DNA of 64,000 bases, taken from Burkholderiaceae bacterium (lineage in GTDB: Bacteria > Pseudomonadota > Gammaproteobacteria > Burkholderiales > Burkholderiaceae_C). The notes under the pieces were generated by a model. The model saw only the letters and a program-made list of their open reading frames with translations, made no database searches and was not told where the DNA came from. Position numbers and translations under genes: made by a program. Numbering within the stretch: position 1 is the first letter of the stretch; the number at the start of each line of letters is the position of its first letter. The stretch is taken from contig JADMJJ010000005.1 in NCBI GenBank assembly GCA_018780645.1, positions 306,024-370,023 of the forward strand, given 5' to 3'. Shown here piece after piece: positions 1-15,246 of the stretch.

Positions 1-342
1 GCCCGCGGCACCGGTGGCCGTGACGGTGAAGCCCTGGCCGCCATTGCTCAGCACGCAGGCATAGCTGAAGTGCTTGCTGCCGGTACGCACGAAGTTGCCC
101 CAGGACGTGCCCGAGCCACATGTGTCGGTGCCGTAGTTGCGGTTGTCCTGGAAGTACTGCTCCATCTTGACGCGATAGTCGGACAGCGCGCTGGTCCCCT
201 CCGGGATCTGGCCGCGGCGCACATAGTCGTTGTAGGCCGGCAGGGCCACGGCCGCCAGGATGCCGATGATGGCCACGACTATCATCAGCTCCACCAGGGT
301 GAAGCCACGCTGCGGGGCGGCGGAGGAAGCGACGATGTTCAT
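1..342 (-). CDS. Type IV pilin (PilA/PilE-like), C-terminus cut off by window edge
   Basis: This is the 5' part (114 codons) of a gene for a major or minor type IV pilin subunit. The start at 342 gives a short leader [13 protein letters not shown] followed by [20 protein letters not shown], which is the prepilin peptidase site (cleavage after Gly, N-methylated Phe, Glu5) and the hydrophobic assembly helix. The later sequence contains two cysteines (in TDTCGS and YACVL), as in the disulfide region of PilE-type pilins. The subunit would be processed by PilD at the inner membrane and assembled by the pilus machine, part of which (pilMNOPQ) is encoded at 13-18 kb. The family is certain; which pilin it is cannot be told without the missing 3' end. 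Confidence 0.9.
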   Translation of the reverse strand, partial: MNIVASSAAPQRGFTLVELMIVVAIIGILAAVALPAYNDYVRRGQIPEGTSALSDYRVKMEQYFQDNRNYGTDTCGSGTSWGNFVRTGSKHFSYACVLSNGGQGFTVTATGAAG

Positions 343-605
343 GTGCAGAGGACCTTGTTCTTGATGACCGGTGGGCGCTTTGCGCGGCAGGGCCGGCACG
401 GCACGCCCTTCTTGTTTGGGCTTGACGTCATTTTCGGCAGCAAGCGCCCGGGCTGATGTGCGAAATTGCGCAGTATTCGGTCCTCTATCGACAAGCGGCA
501 CGGTGGCTGCGATCAGCGGGCAAGCCCTGGTAACTGCCTGCAACCGTTCGGCGAGCCGCATGCAGGGGCGATCTCTTCAATCTAGGCCAAAAGCGGACGG
601 AAACG
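343..605. other. Intergenic region upstream of the pilin gene
   Basis: This stretch separates the gltD terminator from the pilin start and should contain the pilin promoter, read on the minus strand. I see an AAGG ribosome-binding stretch about 12 nt before the pilin ATG. I found no convincing sigma-70 pair and no clear GG-N10-GC sigma-54 site, and no ORF with coding character. Confidence 0.5.
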
Positions 606-631
606 AAAAAGCCGCCCGGAGGGGCGGCTTT
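606..631 (-). terminator. Rho-independent terminator of gltBD
   Basis: A 10-bp stem (608-617 with 622-631, loop 618-621) is built from AAAGCCGCCC and its complement. Read on the minus strand it is followed by a run of T. It lies about 20 nt past the gltD stop. The same AAAGCCGCC-type stem recurs at two other gene ends in the window. Confidence 0.85.
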
Positions 632-651
632 GGCGACCGGTCGAGCTACAG

Positions 652-2118
<1,467 letters not shown>

Positions 2119-2151
2119 GTGCTTGCTCGTCTTGGATGGGTGGATAGTGAC

Positions 2152-6897
<4,746 letters not shown>

Positions 6898-6970
6898 GGC
6901 GATCTCCACATCAACACTAGGAATGGGGCGAAGATTACTGCAGTGCAACAAACCCGACAAGAATTTTAAA

Positions 6971-7042
6971 TTAGGGTCGGAGTGCTATTCTATGGAGTGA
7001 AAAGTTGAAGCCTCATTTAATTGGGGTCGGAGTCATTTTCTA
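6971..7042. repeat. Left REP-like repeats of the RAYT gene (two direct copies)
   Basis: Two related copies, TTAGGGTCGGAGT...CTAT at 6971-6993 and TTGGGGTCGGAGT...CTAT at 7021-7043, lie in tandem at the 3' end of the transposase gene. The second contains the stop codon and last residues of the transposase. They are inverted relative to the palindrome at 7762-7791 on the other side of the gene. Confidence 0.7.
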
Positions 7043-7754
7043 TCTGACTGGCATCGCGTTGCTTCGACGCGGCGACTGGCGGTCGTCCCCGCTTGCGCGC
7101 CTGCAGAGGCCGACTCGTCTGCCTGGCCAATTGGGCGAGAAAGCCGGCGGAGCCCAATGGCCAACCCTTCAGTACGGCGTCGGTCAGCGACCTCTGTTCG
7201 GCAGCACCAAGTTCCGCGTCGAACAAAGCCTTGTACGCAGCATCCCGCTCGAACGGCGTGTTGCCAAGTGCCCAGAACAGCGGGTGTTCGGTGATGATCG
7301 GGTCGCTGCGCTGCCCCGTGTAGTGCCCGTGACTGGACCAGGCGAAGTCAAGGCACTGCGCCACGAGACCTGCCCGCACAGGGTTCAGGTCGATATAGCG
7401 CATGCAGGTCATGAAATAGCGCTCACTATCGATCAGCGATGTGCGAAACCTGCCCTCCCATAGCGTTCCGCTACGGCCGTGTCGCTGATTGAACCAGGCG
7501 ACATAGCGCCGCCCCTGGGCCTGCATCATGCGGCTGATGCCGTCGGCTTCATCCGGTGTGACGAGCAGGTGCACATGGTTGTCCATCAGCACATAGGCGT
7601 GAACGGCGACCCTGCAGTTGGCCGAAACCTCGCGGAGGAACTCGAGGTACTTGCGTCTGTCCTGGTCTTCCAGGAACACGGGCTGGCGGTTGTGTCCGCG
7701 CTGGATAACATGGTGGGCTTGGCCACCCATAACGAGGCGAGGGAGTCGAGCCAT
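7017..7754 (-). CDS. REP-associated tyrosine transposase (RAYT), Y1/HUH family
   Basis: The 245-residue protein is a single-copy IS200-like domesticated transposase thought to act on REP palindromes. The HUH motif is NHVHLLV (H60, H62), and the putative nucleophile Y120 sits in YIDLNPVRAG with the conserved GTLWEGRFR block before it. The C-terminal RKRGRP patch looks like a basic DNA-binding tail. The gene is flanked by inverted REP-like repeats, as is typical of RAYTs. No clear ribosome-binding site precedes the ATG at 7754, so translation may be weak. Activity is inferred only; all expected active-site residues are intact. Confidence 0.92.
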   Translation of the reverse strand: MARLPRLVMGGQAHHVIQRGHNRQPVFLEDQDRRKYLEFLREVSANCRVAVHAYVLMDNHVHLLVTPDEADGISRMMQAQGRRYVAWFNQRHGRSGTLWEGRFRTSLIDSERYFMTCMRYIDLNPVRAGLVAQCLDFAWSSHGHYTGQRSDPIITEHPLFWALGNTPFERDAAYKALFDAELGAAEQRSLTDAVLKGWPLGSAGFLAQLARQTSRPLQARKRGRPPVAASKQRDASQIENDSDPN

Positions 7755-7761
7755 GACGTGC

Positions 7762-7791
7762 GCTTAATTGGAGTCTGACCCCAATTAGAAC
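7762..7791. repeat. Right REP-like palindrome flanking the RAYT gene
   Basis: An imperfect palindrome of the form TTAATTGGAGTC-TGA-CCCCAATTA lies directly upstream of the RAYT start and 4 nt from the end of dgt. Its complement, TAATTGGGGTCAGACTCC, matches the repeat at the other end of the RAYT gene. Confidence 0.75.
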
Positions 7792-7794
7792 ACG

Positions 7795-8931
7795 TCAGAA
7801 CAACTTTCGGCCGGTGAGGCGCTCGTGCTCGCGAATTGCGAAGCGATCGGTCATGCCGGCGATGTAATCGGCAATGCCACGTTCGGCACGGCCCGTCGAG
7901 GTGAAGTCGATGGGCATGCCGCTGGGGTCGTTGCGATATATCTCGAACAGGTCGCGTACCACCTGCTTGCCCATGGCCGTGGTGTCGGTCACCTGGGGAT
8001 GCCGATACAAATTGCCGAACAGAAAGCGCTTCAGGGCGCTGCCGGCTTCGCGCATCGGTTCGCTGAAGCAGATCAGACGGTCGGCATGGGCACGAACCTC
8101 GTCCACCGAATCGACCCCGGCCTCGAGCAGACGGGCGCGGCTGGCCTCGATCACGTCATAGACCTGGGCCGAGAGCATGCGGCGTATCGCCTCGAACAGC
8201 AGGCGGCGGCCCTGCAGCGCCGGATACTCGCGCCGCACCGCCCGGCTGTGCAGGCTGAACAGCTCGACCTCGTCCAGTTGCTCCAGGCTCAGCAGGCCGG
8301 AGCGCACGCCGTCATCGACATCATGGGCGTTGTAGGCGATCGAGTCGGCCAGGTTGCACAGCTGCGCCTCCAAGCTGGGCTGGGACCCATCGAGAAAGCG
8401 CCGCCCCACCCCGTTGGGCTCGGTCATCTCCAGCTTGATGGCATTGGTGCGCGAGCAGTGCTTGAGGATGCCTTCGCGCGTTTCATAGCTCAGGTTCAGG
8501 CCGTCGTACTCGGGGTAGCGCTGCTCCAGCTCATCGACGACGCGCAGGCTTTGCAGGTTGTGCTCGAAGCCACCGAACTCGGCCATGCACTCGTGCAACG
8601 CATCCTGGCCGGCATGGCCGAACGGTGTATGACCCAGGTCATGTGCCAGGGCGATGGCCTCGACCAGATCCTCGTTCAGGCCGAGCGTGCGGGCTATCGA
8701 GCGGCCGAGCTGGGCCACCTCCAGCGAATGCGTCAGCCGCGTGCGGAACAGATCGCCTTCATGGTTCAGGAACACCTGGGTCTTGTAGACCAGGCGCCGG
8801 AAGGCCGTGCTGTGCACGACGCGGTCACGGTCGCGCTGATAGTCGCTGCGCGTTGGTGCCGGTGCTTCGGCATGCCGGCGGCCACGCGTCAGCGCGGCAT
8901 CACAGGCATAGGGGGCGAGCCGCACGCTCAT
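7795..8931 (-). CDS. dgt: Deoxyguanosinetriphosphate triphosphohydrolase-like protein (HD domain)
   Basis: This HD-domain metal-dependent phosphohydrolase converts dNTPs to nucleosides and triphosphate. The metal site is visible as the THS histidine, then HDLGHTPFGHAG about 30 residues on, the standard Dgt signature. The 5' part FNRDR-like segment (SDYQRDRDRVVHSTAFRRL) is also typical. Length (378 residues) fits the short proteobacterial type-2 Dgt-like class. The start is uncertain: ATG at 8931 (MSVRLAPYA) or TTG at 8943, the latter having GGCGAG six bases upstream. It is the last gene of the aroK-aroB-dgt run, 22-34 nt after aroB. Confidence 0.93.
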   Translation of the reverse strand: MSVRLAPYACDAALTRGRRHAEAPAPTRSDYQRDRDRVVHSTAFRRLVYKTQVFLNHEGDLFRTRLTHSLEVAQLGRSIARTLGLNEDLVEAIALAHDLGHTPFGHAGQDALHECMAEFGGFEHNLQSLRVVDELEQRYPEYDGLNLSYETREGILKHCSRTNAIKLEMTEPNGVGRRFLDGSQPSLEAQLCNLADSIAYNAHDVDDGVRSGLLSLEQLDEVELFSLHSRAVRREYPALQGRRLLFEAIRRMLSAQVYDVIEASRARLLEAGVDSVDEVRAHADRLICFSEPMREAGSALKRFLFGNLYRHPQVTDTTAMGKQVVRDLFEIYRNDPSGMPIDFTSTGRAERGIADYIAGMTDRFAIREHERLTGRKLF

Positions 8932-8965
8932 CAGCGCCGGCAATTCAAGCTCGCCGAGCGGCGCT

Positions 8966-10087
8966 TCATGCGCAATTCGCCGCGATCACTTCGGAGACCA
9001 GCGCATCCGGTGCGGCGCGCATCGTGGCGTGGCCCAGTGCGTCTATCAGCACGAATCGGATCTGCCCGCCCTCGGCCTTCTTGTCCACCCGCATCAGCTC
9101 CAGATAGCGCGGCACCCCGAGCCGGGGGCCGACCAGCGGCAGCCCTGCCCTGCCGATCAGGGTCTTCATGCGCAACAGAAACTCGGCCGGCATCAAGCCC
9201 AAGCGCACCGACAGATCGCTGGCCATCACCATGCCGCAGCCCACCGCTTCGCCATGCAGCCATGCACCGTAGCCCAGGCCGGCCTCGATGGCGTGACCGA
9301 AGGTATGGCCGAAGTTGAGGATGGCACGCAGGCCCTGCTCGCGCTCATCCTGCCCGACCACCGCGGCCTTGATTTCGCAGGAACGTTGCACGGCATGGGA
9401 CAGGGCGGCTTTGTCGCGGGCCAGCAGCGCATCCAGATTCCGCTCGATCCAGCCCAGGAAGTCAGCATCAGCGATCGGCCCGTACTTGATGATCTCGGCC
9501 AGGCCTGCCGACAGCTCGCGCGCAGGCAAGGTGTCCAGCGTATCAAGGTCGGCGATGACGCGCACCGGCTGATAGAAGGCGCCGACCATGTTCTTGCCCA
9601 AGGGATGGTTGATCGCCGTCTTGCCGCCCACCGACGAGTCCACCTGCGCGAGCAGCGTGGTCGGCACCTGCACAAAGGGCACACCGCGCATATAGACGGC
9701 GGCAGCAAAGCCGGTCATGTCACCGATCACGCCGCCGCCCAGTGCAAACAGCACGGTCCTGCGATCGCAGCCGCGGCTCAGCAAGGCATCGAAGATCAGG
9801 TTCAGCCAGGTCCAGTCCTTGTGGGCCTCGCCGTCGGGCAGATTGATCACCTCGATGCGCCGGTAGTGCGGGCTGAGGGAGTCCTGCAGCTGCGCGAGGT
9901 AGAGCGGCGCCACCGTCACATTGCTGACGATCAAGGCGCACTCGGCCTTGGGCAGGTCCCGCCAGGCGTCGGTGCCGTTCAGCAGGCCTGGCCCGATCAG
10001 GATCTCGTAGCTGCGCTCTGCAAGCGCGATCGAAACACGAGACACCGGGTTTGGGGGTGCGGACTGAAGGCTGCTGACGGAATTCAT
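8966..10087 (-). CDS. aroB: 3-dehydroquinate synthase
   Basis: AroB makes 3-dehydroquinate from DAHP, the second step of the shikimate pathway, in the cytoplasm. The NAD-binding GGGVIGD (117-123) and the substrate loop with [19 protein letters not shown] (142-160) are intact. The zinc-binding region is present as AEIIKYG and [10 protein letters not shown]. At 373 residues it is of normal length. It follows aroK closely on the same strand, so two consecutive shikimate enzymes are co-transcribed, as in many proteobacteria where they trail pilMNOPQ. Confidence 0.97.
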   Translation of the reverse strand: MNSVSSLQSAPPNPVSRVSIALAERSYEILIGPGLLNGTDAWRDLPKAECALIVSNVTVAPLYLAQLQDSLSPHYRRIEVINLPDGEAHKDWTWLNLIFDALLSRGCDRRTVLFALGGGVIGDMTGFAAAVYMRGVPFVQVPTTLLAQVDSSVGGKTAINHPLGKNMVGAFYQPVRVIADLDTLDTLPARELSAGLAEIIKYGPIADADFLGWIERNLDALLARDKAALSHAVQRSCEIKAAVVGQDEREQGLRAILNFGHTFGHAIEAGLGYGAWLHGEAVGCGMVMASDLSVRLGLMPAEFLLRMKTLIGRAGLPLVGPRLGVPRYLELMRVDKKAEGGQIRFVLIDALGHATMRAAPDALVSEVIAANCA

Positions 10088-10106
10088 GCCCGTCAGTGTA
10101 CGGCCA

Positions 10107-10697
10107 TCATCCGGGGGTGGGCCTGGCCTGCACCGACGACGGTACGCGCTGGTTGTCCACCAGGCCGGCCAACTCGAGCTGCATCAGAATCATGTTCACC
10201 AGCGAATTGACGCTGGGCCGCCCGGTCTCGATCAGAAAGTGCGCGGTGCGCCGGTAAAGCGGGTCGCGCTGCTGGAACAACTCACGCAGCTTGGCCAAGG
10301 GGTTGTTGACCTGCAGCAGCGGGCGCTGCGTATCGTGGCGCAGGCGGCGAAACAGTTCCTCGGGCGAAGAGCGAAGGTAGAGCACGGTGCTCCTGGCATG
10401 CAGCAGCGCCCGGTTCTCCTCGCGCAGCACCGCCCCACCGCCGGTGGCCAGCACCAGATCCCTGGGCTCGATCAGCAGGGCGGCAAGGGTTTCATGCTCC
10501 AACGCACGAAAAGCCGCCTCCCCCTCCCGCTCGAAAAACGGGCGAATCGCTTCGCCCAGTTTCCGTTCGATCTCGGCATCGAGATCGATGAAGTCAATGG
10601 CCAGCAGACGCGCCAGCTGCCTCCCGACAGTGGACTTGCCGCATCCGGGCATGCCAACCAGCGAGATGCACAGCGACGGTTGTTGGCTGTTGGCCAC
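10107..10697 (-). CDS. aroK: Shikimate kinase
   Basis: AroK phosphorylates shikimate with ATP. The P-loop GMPGCGKST spans residues 15-23 from the chosen start, the DFIDLD metal/shikimate aspartates follow at 35-40, and the TGGG substrate-binding motif and the lid region (RPLLQ) are present. I prefer the GTG at 10697 ([15 protein letters not shown]), which begins one base after the stop of the upstream lipoprotein gene and gives the usual short N-terminus. An ATG at 10754 would add 19 residues and overlap the upstream gene by 56 nt. It is adjacent to aroB. Confidence 0.95.
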   Translation of the reverse strand: MANSQQPSLCISLVGMPGCGKSTVGRQLARLLAIDFIDLDAEIERKLGEAIRPFFEREGEAAFRALEHETLAALLIEPRDLVLATGGGAVLREENRALLHARSTVLYLRSSPEELFRRLRHDTQRPLLQVNNPLAKLRELFQQRDPLYRRTAHFLIETGRPSVNSLVNMILMQLELAGLVDNQRVPSSVQARPTPG

Positions 10698-10698
10698 C

Positions 10699-13023
10699 TC
10701 AGTTCGGGTTGAGACAGCCGTTGCCGGTATTGCCCGGGATAGGCTCAATGCCATAAGGGCTGACCACGAAGGCAGGCGGCGGTGTTTCGGTCTTGATGGC
10801 CCGGGCCTCGCCCGGCAGCAGACCGGAATAGACCGCCGGTGGGCTCAACACCCCGAAAGCGGCCGCCGAGACCTTGAACGACACCCAGGATGCATGGCTC
10901 TTCGGATACTCGACCTTCAGGATCGCCGATCCGCTGGCATCCGTTTTGGTCGAGCCGACCATGCTGATGGCCGCGTCGGACTTGCGCGGGTCCAGCGCTC
11001 CGTTGCCGTTGACGTCCTCGCCGCTGTCGATGGAACCGTTACGGTTCACGTCCTCGCTGAGGCAGCGCGCGGTCACCGTCGGGATCCAGGCCGACTGTGC
11101 CGCATTCCAGGTGTAGTAGCCCTTGCCATAAGCGAGCAGATCAATCGACGGCGTGATTTGCACATTGGGCATCGCATTGCCGGCGGAATCAACGACCAGC
11201 AGCACGAACTTCTGGATGTAGGTCAGGTTGCTGGCACCTATCTCAATGGTCTCGTTGGTACCGATGGTGACTGACAATGCCTCCGACACCACCGTCAGCT
11301 TGACGCTGATTTCCTTCGATGTGCCGGGGCAAGGTGCGTCGGCCGCGAAGTCGGGAAAATCGATCAGGTCGTAGCAGGCGCGCAGGCGCAGGCCATCCGT
11401 GGGGCTTGAGCGGGAGCCAGGAATATAGGCCGTGGTGGCCACGCCATTCACATCCGAATAGCTGGTGCCGGCACCAATCGAGAAGGTGCCCCCGACCGCA
11501 TTGGTCGGATCGACCTTGAAGCGCACCCGCACATCCTTGATGGCCTTGTTGTTGGCGCCCAGGAATAGAGCCCGCACGTCGATGCGATTGCTGTCGCCCA
11601 CCGTGTTGACCTTGACGACATTCGACTCCAGCGACAGTGCCGCCGACACCACCGGTCCGGTGGCCGCCGGGATCGAACCGGTGCTCACCAGAATGGTCTG
11701 CACATTGGCCGGCGCGCCGCCCGAACTGGCCTTGATGTCATAGCTGCCGGCTGCCAGGGGCGCTGTGTAGCCAAACAGATAGGTGCCGTTGTCGTCGGTC
11801 GTCGCATTGGTCACCAAGCTGCCCGGGCCGGTGATCGTGATCGGCACCTGGGCCAGGCCGTTGTTGTTGACGTCGCGCAGCTTGTACTCGACCTTGCCAC
11901 CGTCGCCGACATTCATCACGGTCGGGTCGGCAGTGCCAGTCAGCTTGGCGCCGCTGACCTGGAAGCCGGCGCTGCGCACCAGGCTGTCGCTCGTCGCAGT
12001 GATGGTGACGCGACGGTTGGTGCGGTCGGACCCGATCAACACCTCCGCCGTGACCTGACCCTGTGCATTGGTCGAGGAACTGCCGGCAATCAGGACGGCG
12101 TTCTGGTCCACGGTAAAGGCCACCGGAATACCGGCCAGGGCATTGCGCGAGGCATCCACCGCAGTGGCGGTGACCAGCACCTTCTCAAGACCGGAGTTCT
12201 GGATGCTGTTGCTGCTCAGGACGAGGGTCAGGTCGGCCGCGCGGGGTACGGTCACCACCGCATCGACCACATCGAACGAGATGCTGCGCGACACGGTGCC
12301 GCTGTTGACCGTCACCGTGATGCTCCGCTTGGTCTTCACGCCGCCGAGTTGCACCGAAGCCTTGATCTGGCCGCTGACAGCGTCGGTCGCGGTCTTGCCA
12401 CCGTCGGGTGTAACGAAGGCGCTGGGATCGACGACTGAAAAACTCACAGGCACGCCACCCAAAGCCTTGCGCGCGGTGTCAAGTGCGGTGACGCTGACGG
12501 TCACCGCATCGGCGCCCGAGTTGGTCAGCGTCGGCTTGTCCAGCGTGACCACCAGGTCCGAGGTCTTGCTGCCCGAGATGCTGTCAACCACCTCGAACGA
12601 CACCGTCTTGGTGATGGAGCCCGAGCGTGCCGTCAGCGTGATCGCCCGGTTGCTCTTGTCCGAACCGATGGCCACCTTGGCGGTGATCTGGCCGGTGCCG
12701 GTCGCCGTCGCTGTGCCCGAGGGCGTGACAAAGGCATTGTTGTCCACCGTCACCGCCACCGGGGCCCCACCCACGACATTGCGGGAGGCATCCAGCGCCG
12801 TCACCGTCACGGTCGCTTCTTCCAGCCCCGTGTTCGGCACCGTGGTCTTGTCAATCGTCAGACTCAGGTCGGCGGTCGTGACCGTGGGGTTACCTCCACC
12901 CGGATTGCCACCCAGTACCGGATCGCCGGCCGCACCGCCGCCGCCGCAGGCGGTCATGGTCAGGCTGCCCAGCAATATCACAGCACCCGCGAGAAGGCGG
13001 GTCATGCCAGTGAATGCGCTCAT
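10699..13023 (-). CDS. Large lipoprotein with tandem bacterial Ig-like domains
   Basis: The 774-residue protein starts with a lipoprotein signal peptide ending LTMTAC (C26) and a Gly-rich linker (GGGGAAGDP). Three tandem Ig-like repeats of about 100 residues follow (roughly 51-150, 155-260, 265-360). Each has the pattern ADLxLxLDK..TxxNxG..VTVTALDxxRNxxGGxPV, as in invasin/BIG-1 domains. Two more diverged beta-rich domains come next. Near residue 660 there are two acidic loops, DVNRNGSID and DVNGNGALD, resembling calcium-binding dockerin/EF-hand loops. It should be an outer-membrane surface protein. AGGAG lies 10 nt before the start. Its position between pilQ and aroK suggests co-expression with the pilus secretin; its function is unknown. 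Confidence 0.85.
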   Translation of the reverse strand: MSAFTGMTRLLAGAVILLGSLTMTACGGGGAAGDPVLGGNPGGGNPTVTTADLSLTIDKTTVPNTGLEEATVTVTALDASRNVVGGAPVAVTVDNNAFVTPSGTATATGTGQITAKVAIGSDKSNRAITLTARSGSITKTVSFEVVDSISGSKTSDLVVTLDKPTLTNSGADAVTVSVTALDTARKALGGVPVSFSVVDPSAFVTPDGGKTATDAVSGQIKASVQLGGVKTKRSITVTVNSGTVSRSISFDVVDAVVTVPRAADLTLVLSSNSIQNSGLEKVLVTATAVDASRNALAGIPVAFTVDQNAVLIAGSSSTNAQGQVTAEVLIGSDRTNRRVTITATSDSLVRSAGFQVSGAKLTGTADPTVMNVGDGGKVEYKLRDVNNNGLAQVPITITGPGSLVTNATTDDNGTYLFGYTAPLAAGSYDIKASSGGAPANVQTILVSTGSIPAATGPVVSAALSLESNVVKVNTVGDSNRIDVRALFLGANNKAIKDVRVRFKVDPTNAVGGTFSIGAGTSYSDVNGVATTAYIPGSRSSPTDGLRLRACYDLIDFPDFAADAPCPGTSKEISVKLTVVSEALSVTIGTNETIEIGASNLTYIQKFVLLVVDSAGNAMPNVQITPSIDLLAYGKGYYTWNAAQSAWIPTVTARCLSEDVNRNGSIDSGEDVNGNGALDPRKSDAAISMVGSTKTDASGSAILKVEYPKSHASWVSFKVSAAAFGVLSPPAVYSGLLPGEARAIKTETPPPAFVVSPYGIEPIPGNTGNGCLNPN

Positions 13024-13083
13024 TTGCTTCTAACTCCTACAGTCCCGCCCCAACAGGGTCGAGTGAAATGCAATGACAACGCC

Positions 13084-15246
13084 TCAGCGCGTGGCCGCCC
13101 GCTCGCTCACCACCTTGGGCGTGATGAACACCAGCAGCTCGGTCTTGTTATTGGAACGCGTGCGCGATTTGAAGAGATTGCCCAGCACGGGCATGTCGCC
13201 CAGCCAGGGTACTTTGGTGACGTCTTCACGCTCGTTCTGCGTGTAGATGCCGCCGATCACAACGGTGCCTCCGTTCTCCACCAGCACCTGGGTCTTCACA
13301 TGCTTGGTGTTGATCGTGAAACCCTGATTGGTGGATGCACCCTTGCTGTCGTTGGTAACGTCCACATCCAGGATCACATTGCCTTCCGGCGTGATCTGTG
13401 GCGTCACCTCCAGTTTCAGGCTGGCCTTGCGGAAGGTCGTGGCGGTGGCGCCACTGGAGGTGGAGACCTGGTAGGGGATTTCTTCGCCCTGCTCGATCAG
13501 GGCCTTGACCTGGTCGGCGGTGATGACGCGGGGGCTGGAAATGACCTTGCCCTTGCCGTCTGCCTCCAGGGCGGACAGCTCCAGATTCAGGAAGCGGTTG
13601 GACGAGGCACTGAAAAGCGACAGCGCAAAGGTCGCGGGCGTGCCGCCCTCGATGCCGCCTGCCGGCATATTGATCATCTGCGAGTTGCCAAAGACCGGCA
13701 CCGTCGAGCCCGGTTGCTTGGTCTGATAGCCGATGGCGTTGTAGTTGTTGCCGGAGGTGATGTAGTTGTTGCCGCCCACATTGACACCCGGCACACCGCC
13801 CTGGACGCCGCGCAGATCGGTGGTGCCCAGCTTGACGCCCAGCGAGCGGCCGAACTTGTCATCGGCCTCGACGATGCGGGCCTCGATCAGCACCTGTCGC
13901 ACCGGAATATCGATCTTGGCAATCATTGCCTGGATCTCTTCGAGCTTGGACGGGATGTCCGACACGAAGAGCTGATTCGTGCGCGTTTCATAGATCACCG
14001 AGCCGCGGGGAGAGAGGATGCGGCTGGCCGTTCCGCCCCCCGCGCCGCCCTGCCCGCTCAGGCCCTTGGCGACTTCCTCGGACTTGGTGTAGTTGAGCTG
14101 GAAGGACTGGGTGCGCACCGGCTCAAGCTGCGCAATCGCGGCCTTGGACTCCAGGTCGACCTTCTCCTTGGCGGCCAGCTCGTCCTTGGGAGCGATCCAC
14201 AGCACATTGCCGGACTTGCGCAGACCCAGGCCCTTGGCCTGAAGAATGATGTCCAGCGCCTGATCCCAGGGGACGTCCTTCAGGCGCAGGGTCACATTGC
14301 CGGTGACCGTGTCGCTGGTCACGACGTTGAAGTTGGTGAAGTCGGCGATCACCTGCAACAGCGCGCGGACCTCGATGTTCTGGAAGTTCAGCGACAGCTT
14401 GTCGCCGGCATAACCTGGGCCCTGAGTCAGCTTGTTCGGATCGACCTTTTGCGGCCGCACCTCAAGCACGAACTGGTTGTCGCTCTGGTAGGCGCTGTGT
14501 TCCCAGTCGCCACGTGGCTCGACCACCATGCGCACCCGGTCGGCCGACTGAGTGGTGGTGATGTTCTGCACCGGCGTGCCGAAGTCGCTGACATCCAGGC
14601 GGCGGCGCAGGCTTTCGGGCAGGGTGGAGCGTAGGAACTCGACCACCAGGGTCTTGCCCTGCTGCTTGATGTCAACGCCGACCTGGTTGTTGGGCAGGTT
14701 GACGATGACCCGTCCGGTGCCGTCCTGACCACGGCGGAAGTCGATGTCCTTCAAGGCCAAGGGGTTCGCATTCATGCTGGGAGCAAAGTGCACCGCATCG
14801 GTCGCCGAGGGCAGGGCCGCCGTCTCCAGAATCACCAGTAGGGCATTGCCCTGCAATTGCGCACGGTAGCTGGAAGGCTGCTTCAGGTTCAGCACGACTC
14901 GGGTGCGCTCGCCCGATTGCGCCACATTGGCCGAGCGCAGATTGCCCTGATTGACCTCGACGCTGGCCCGACCCATGCCGTTGTTGACACCCGGCAGATC
15001 GATGGCAATGCGAGGCGGGGTCTGAATCGTGAAGCCGCGGGGCACTTCGGCCAGCGGCTGGCTCAGCTCGATGCGAATCACCTCCACACCGGACTGCTGG
15101 GTGCTGCTGATGGCCTGGATGGCATTGGCGGCCGCGGCCGGCGGCTCGGCGGTCTGCGCCGTCGCGGCCAGAGGCAGGGCCAGCGTCATGGCCAGGGCAA
15201 GCGCGCGCCAGTGGGTCATATTGAAGTTCTCCTGCATATTTTTCAT
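13084..15246 (-). CDS. pilQ: Type IV pilus secretin
   Basis: PilQ forms the outer-membrane pore through which type IV pili extend. I chose the ATG at 15246 (MKNMQENFNMTHWR), whose ATGA overlaps the pilP stop and which is preceded by AGGAGAAGG, giving 720 residues. A signal peptide ends near ATAQTAEPP. Two AMIN domains (VEVIRIELSQPL and FRRGQDGTGRVIVNL regions) would bind peptidoglycan. An STN/N0-N1 region (LQNIEVRALLQVIADFTNFN) and the secretin core with VPWLGDMPVLGNLFKS near the C-terminus follow. It is the last gene of pilMNOPQ. Confidence 0.97.
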   Translation of the reverse strand: MKNMQENFNMTHWRALALAMTLALPLAATAQTAEPPAAAANAIQAISSTQQSGVEVIRIELSQPLAEVPRGFTIQTPPRIAIDLPGVNNGMGRASVEVNQGNLRSANVAQSGERTRVVLNLKQPSSYRAQLQGNALLVILETAALPSATDAVHFAPSMNANPLALKDIDFRRGQDGTGRVIVNLPNNQVGVDIKQQGKTLVVEFLRSTLPESLRRRLDVSDFGTPVQNITTTQSADRVRMVVEPRGDWEHSAYQSDNQFVLEVRPQKVDPNKLTQGPGYAGDKLSLNFQNIEVRALLQVIADFTNFNVVTSDTVTGNVTLRLKDVPWDQALDIILQAKGLGLRKSGNVLWIAPKDELAAKEKVDLESKAAIAQLEPVRTQSFQLNYTKSEEVAKGLSGQGGAGGGTASRILSPRGSVIYETRTNQLFVSDIPSKLEEIQAMIAKIDIPVRQVLIEARIVEADDKFGRSLGVKLGTTDLRGVQGGVPGVNVGGNNYITSGNNYNAIGYQTKQPGSTVPVFGNSQMINMPAGGIEGGTPATFALSLFSASSNRFLNLELSALEADGKGKVISSPRVITADQVKALIEQGEEIPYQVSTSSGATATTFRKASLKLEVTPQITPEGNVILDVDVTNDSKGASTNQGFTINTKHVKTQVLVENGGTVVIGGIYTQNEREDVTKVPWLGDMPVLGNLFKSRTRSNNKTELLVFITPKVVSERAATR

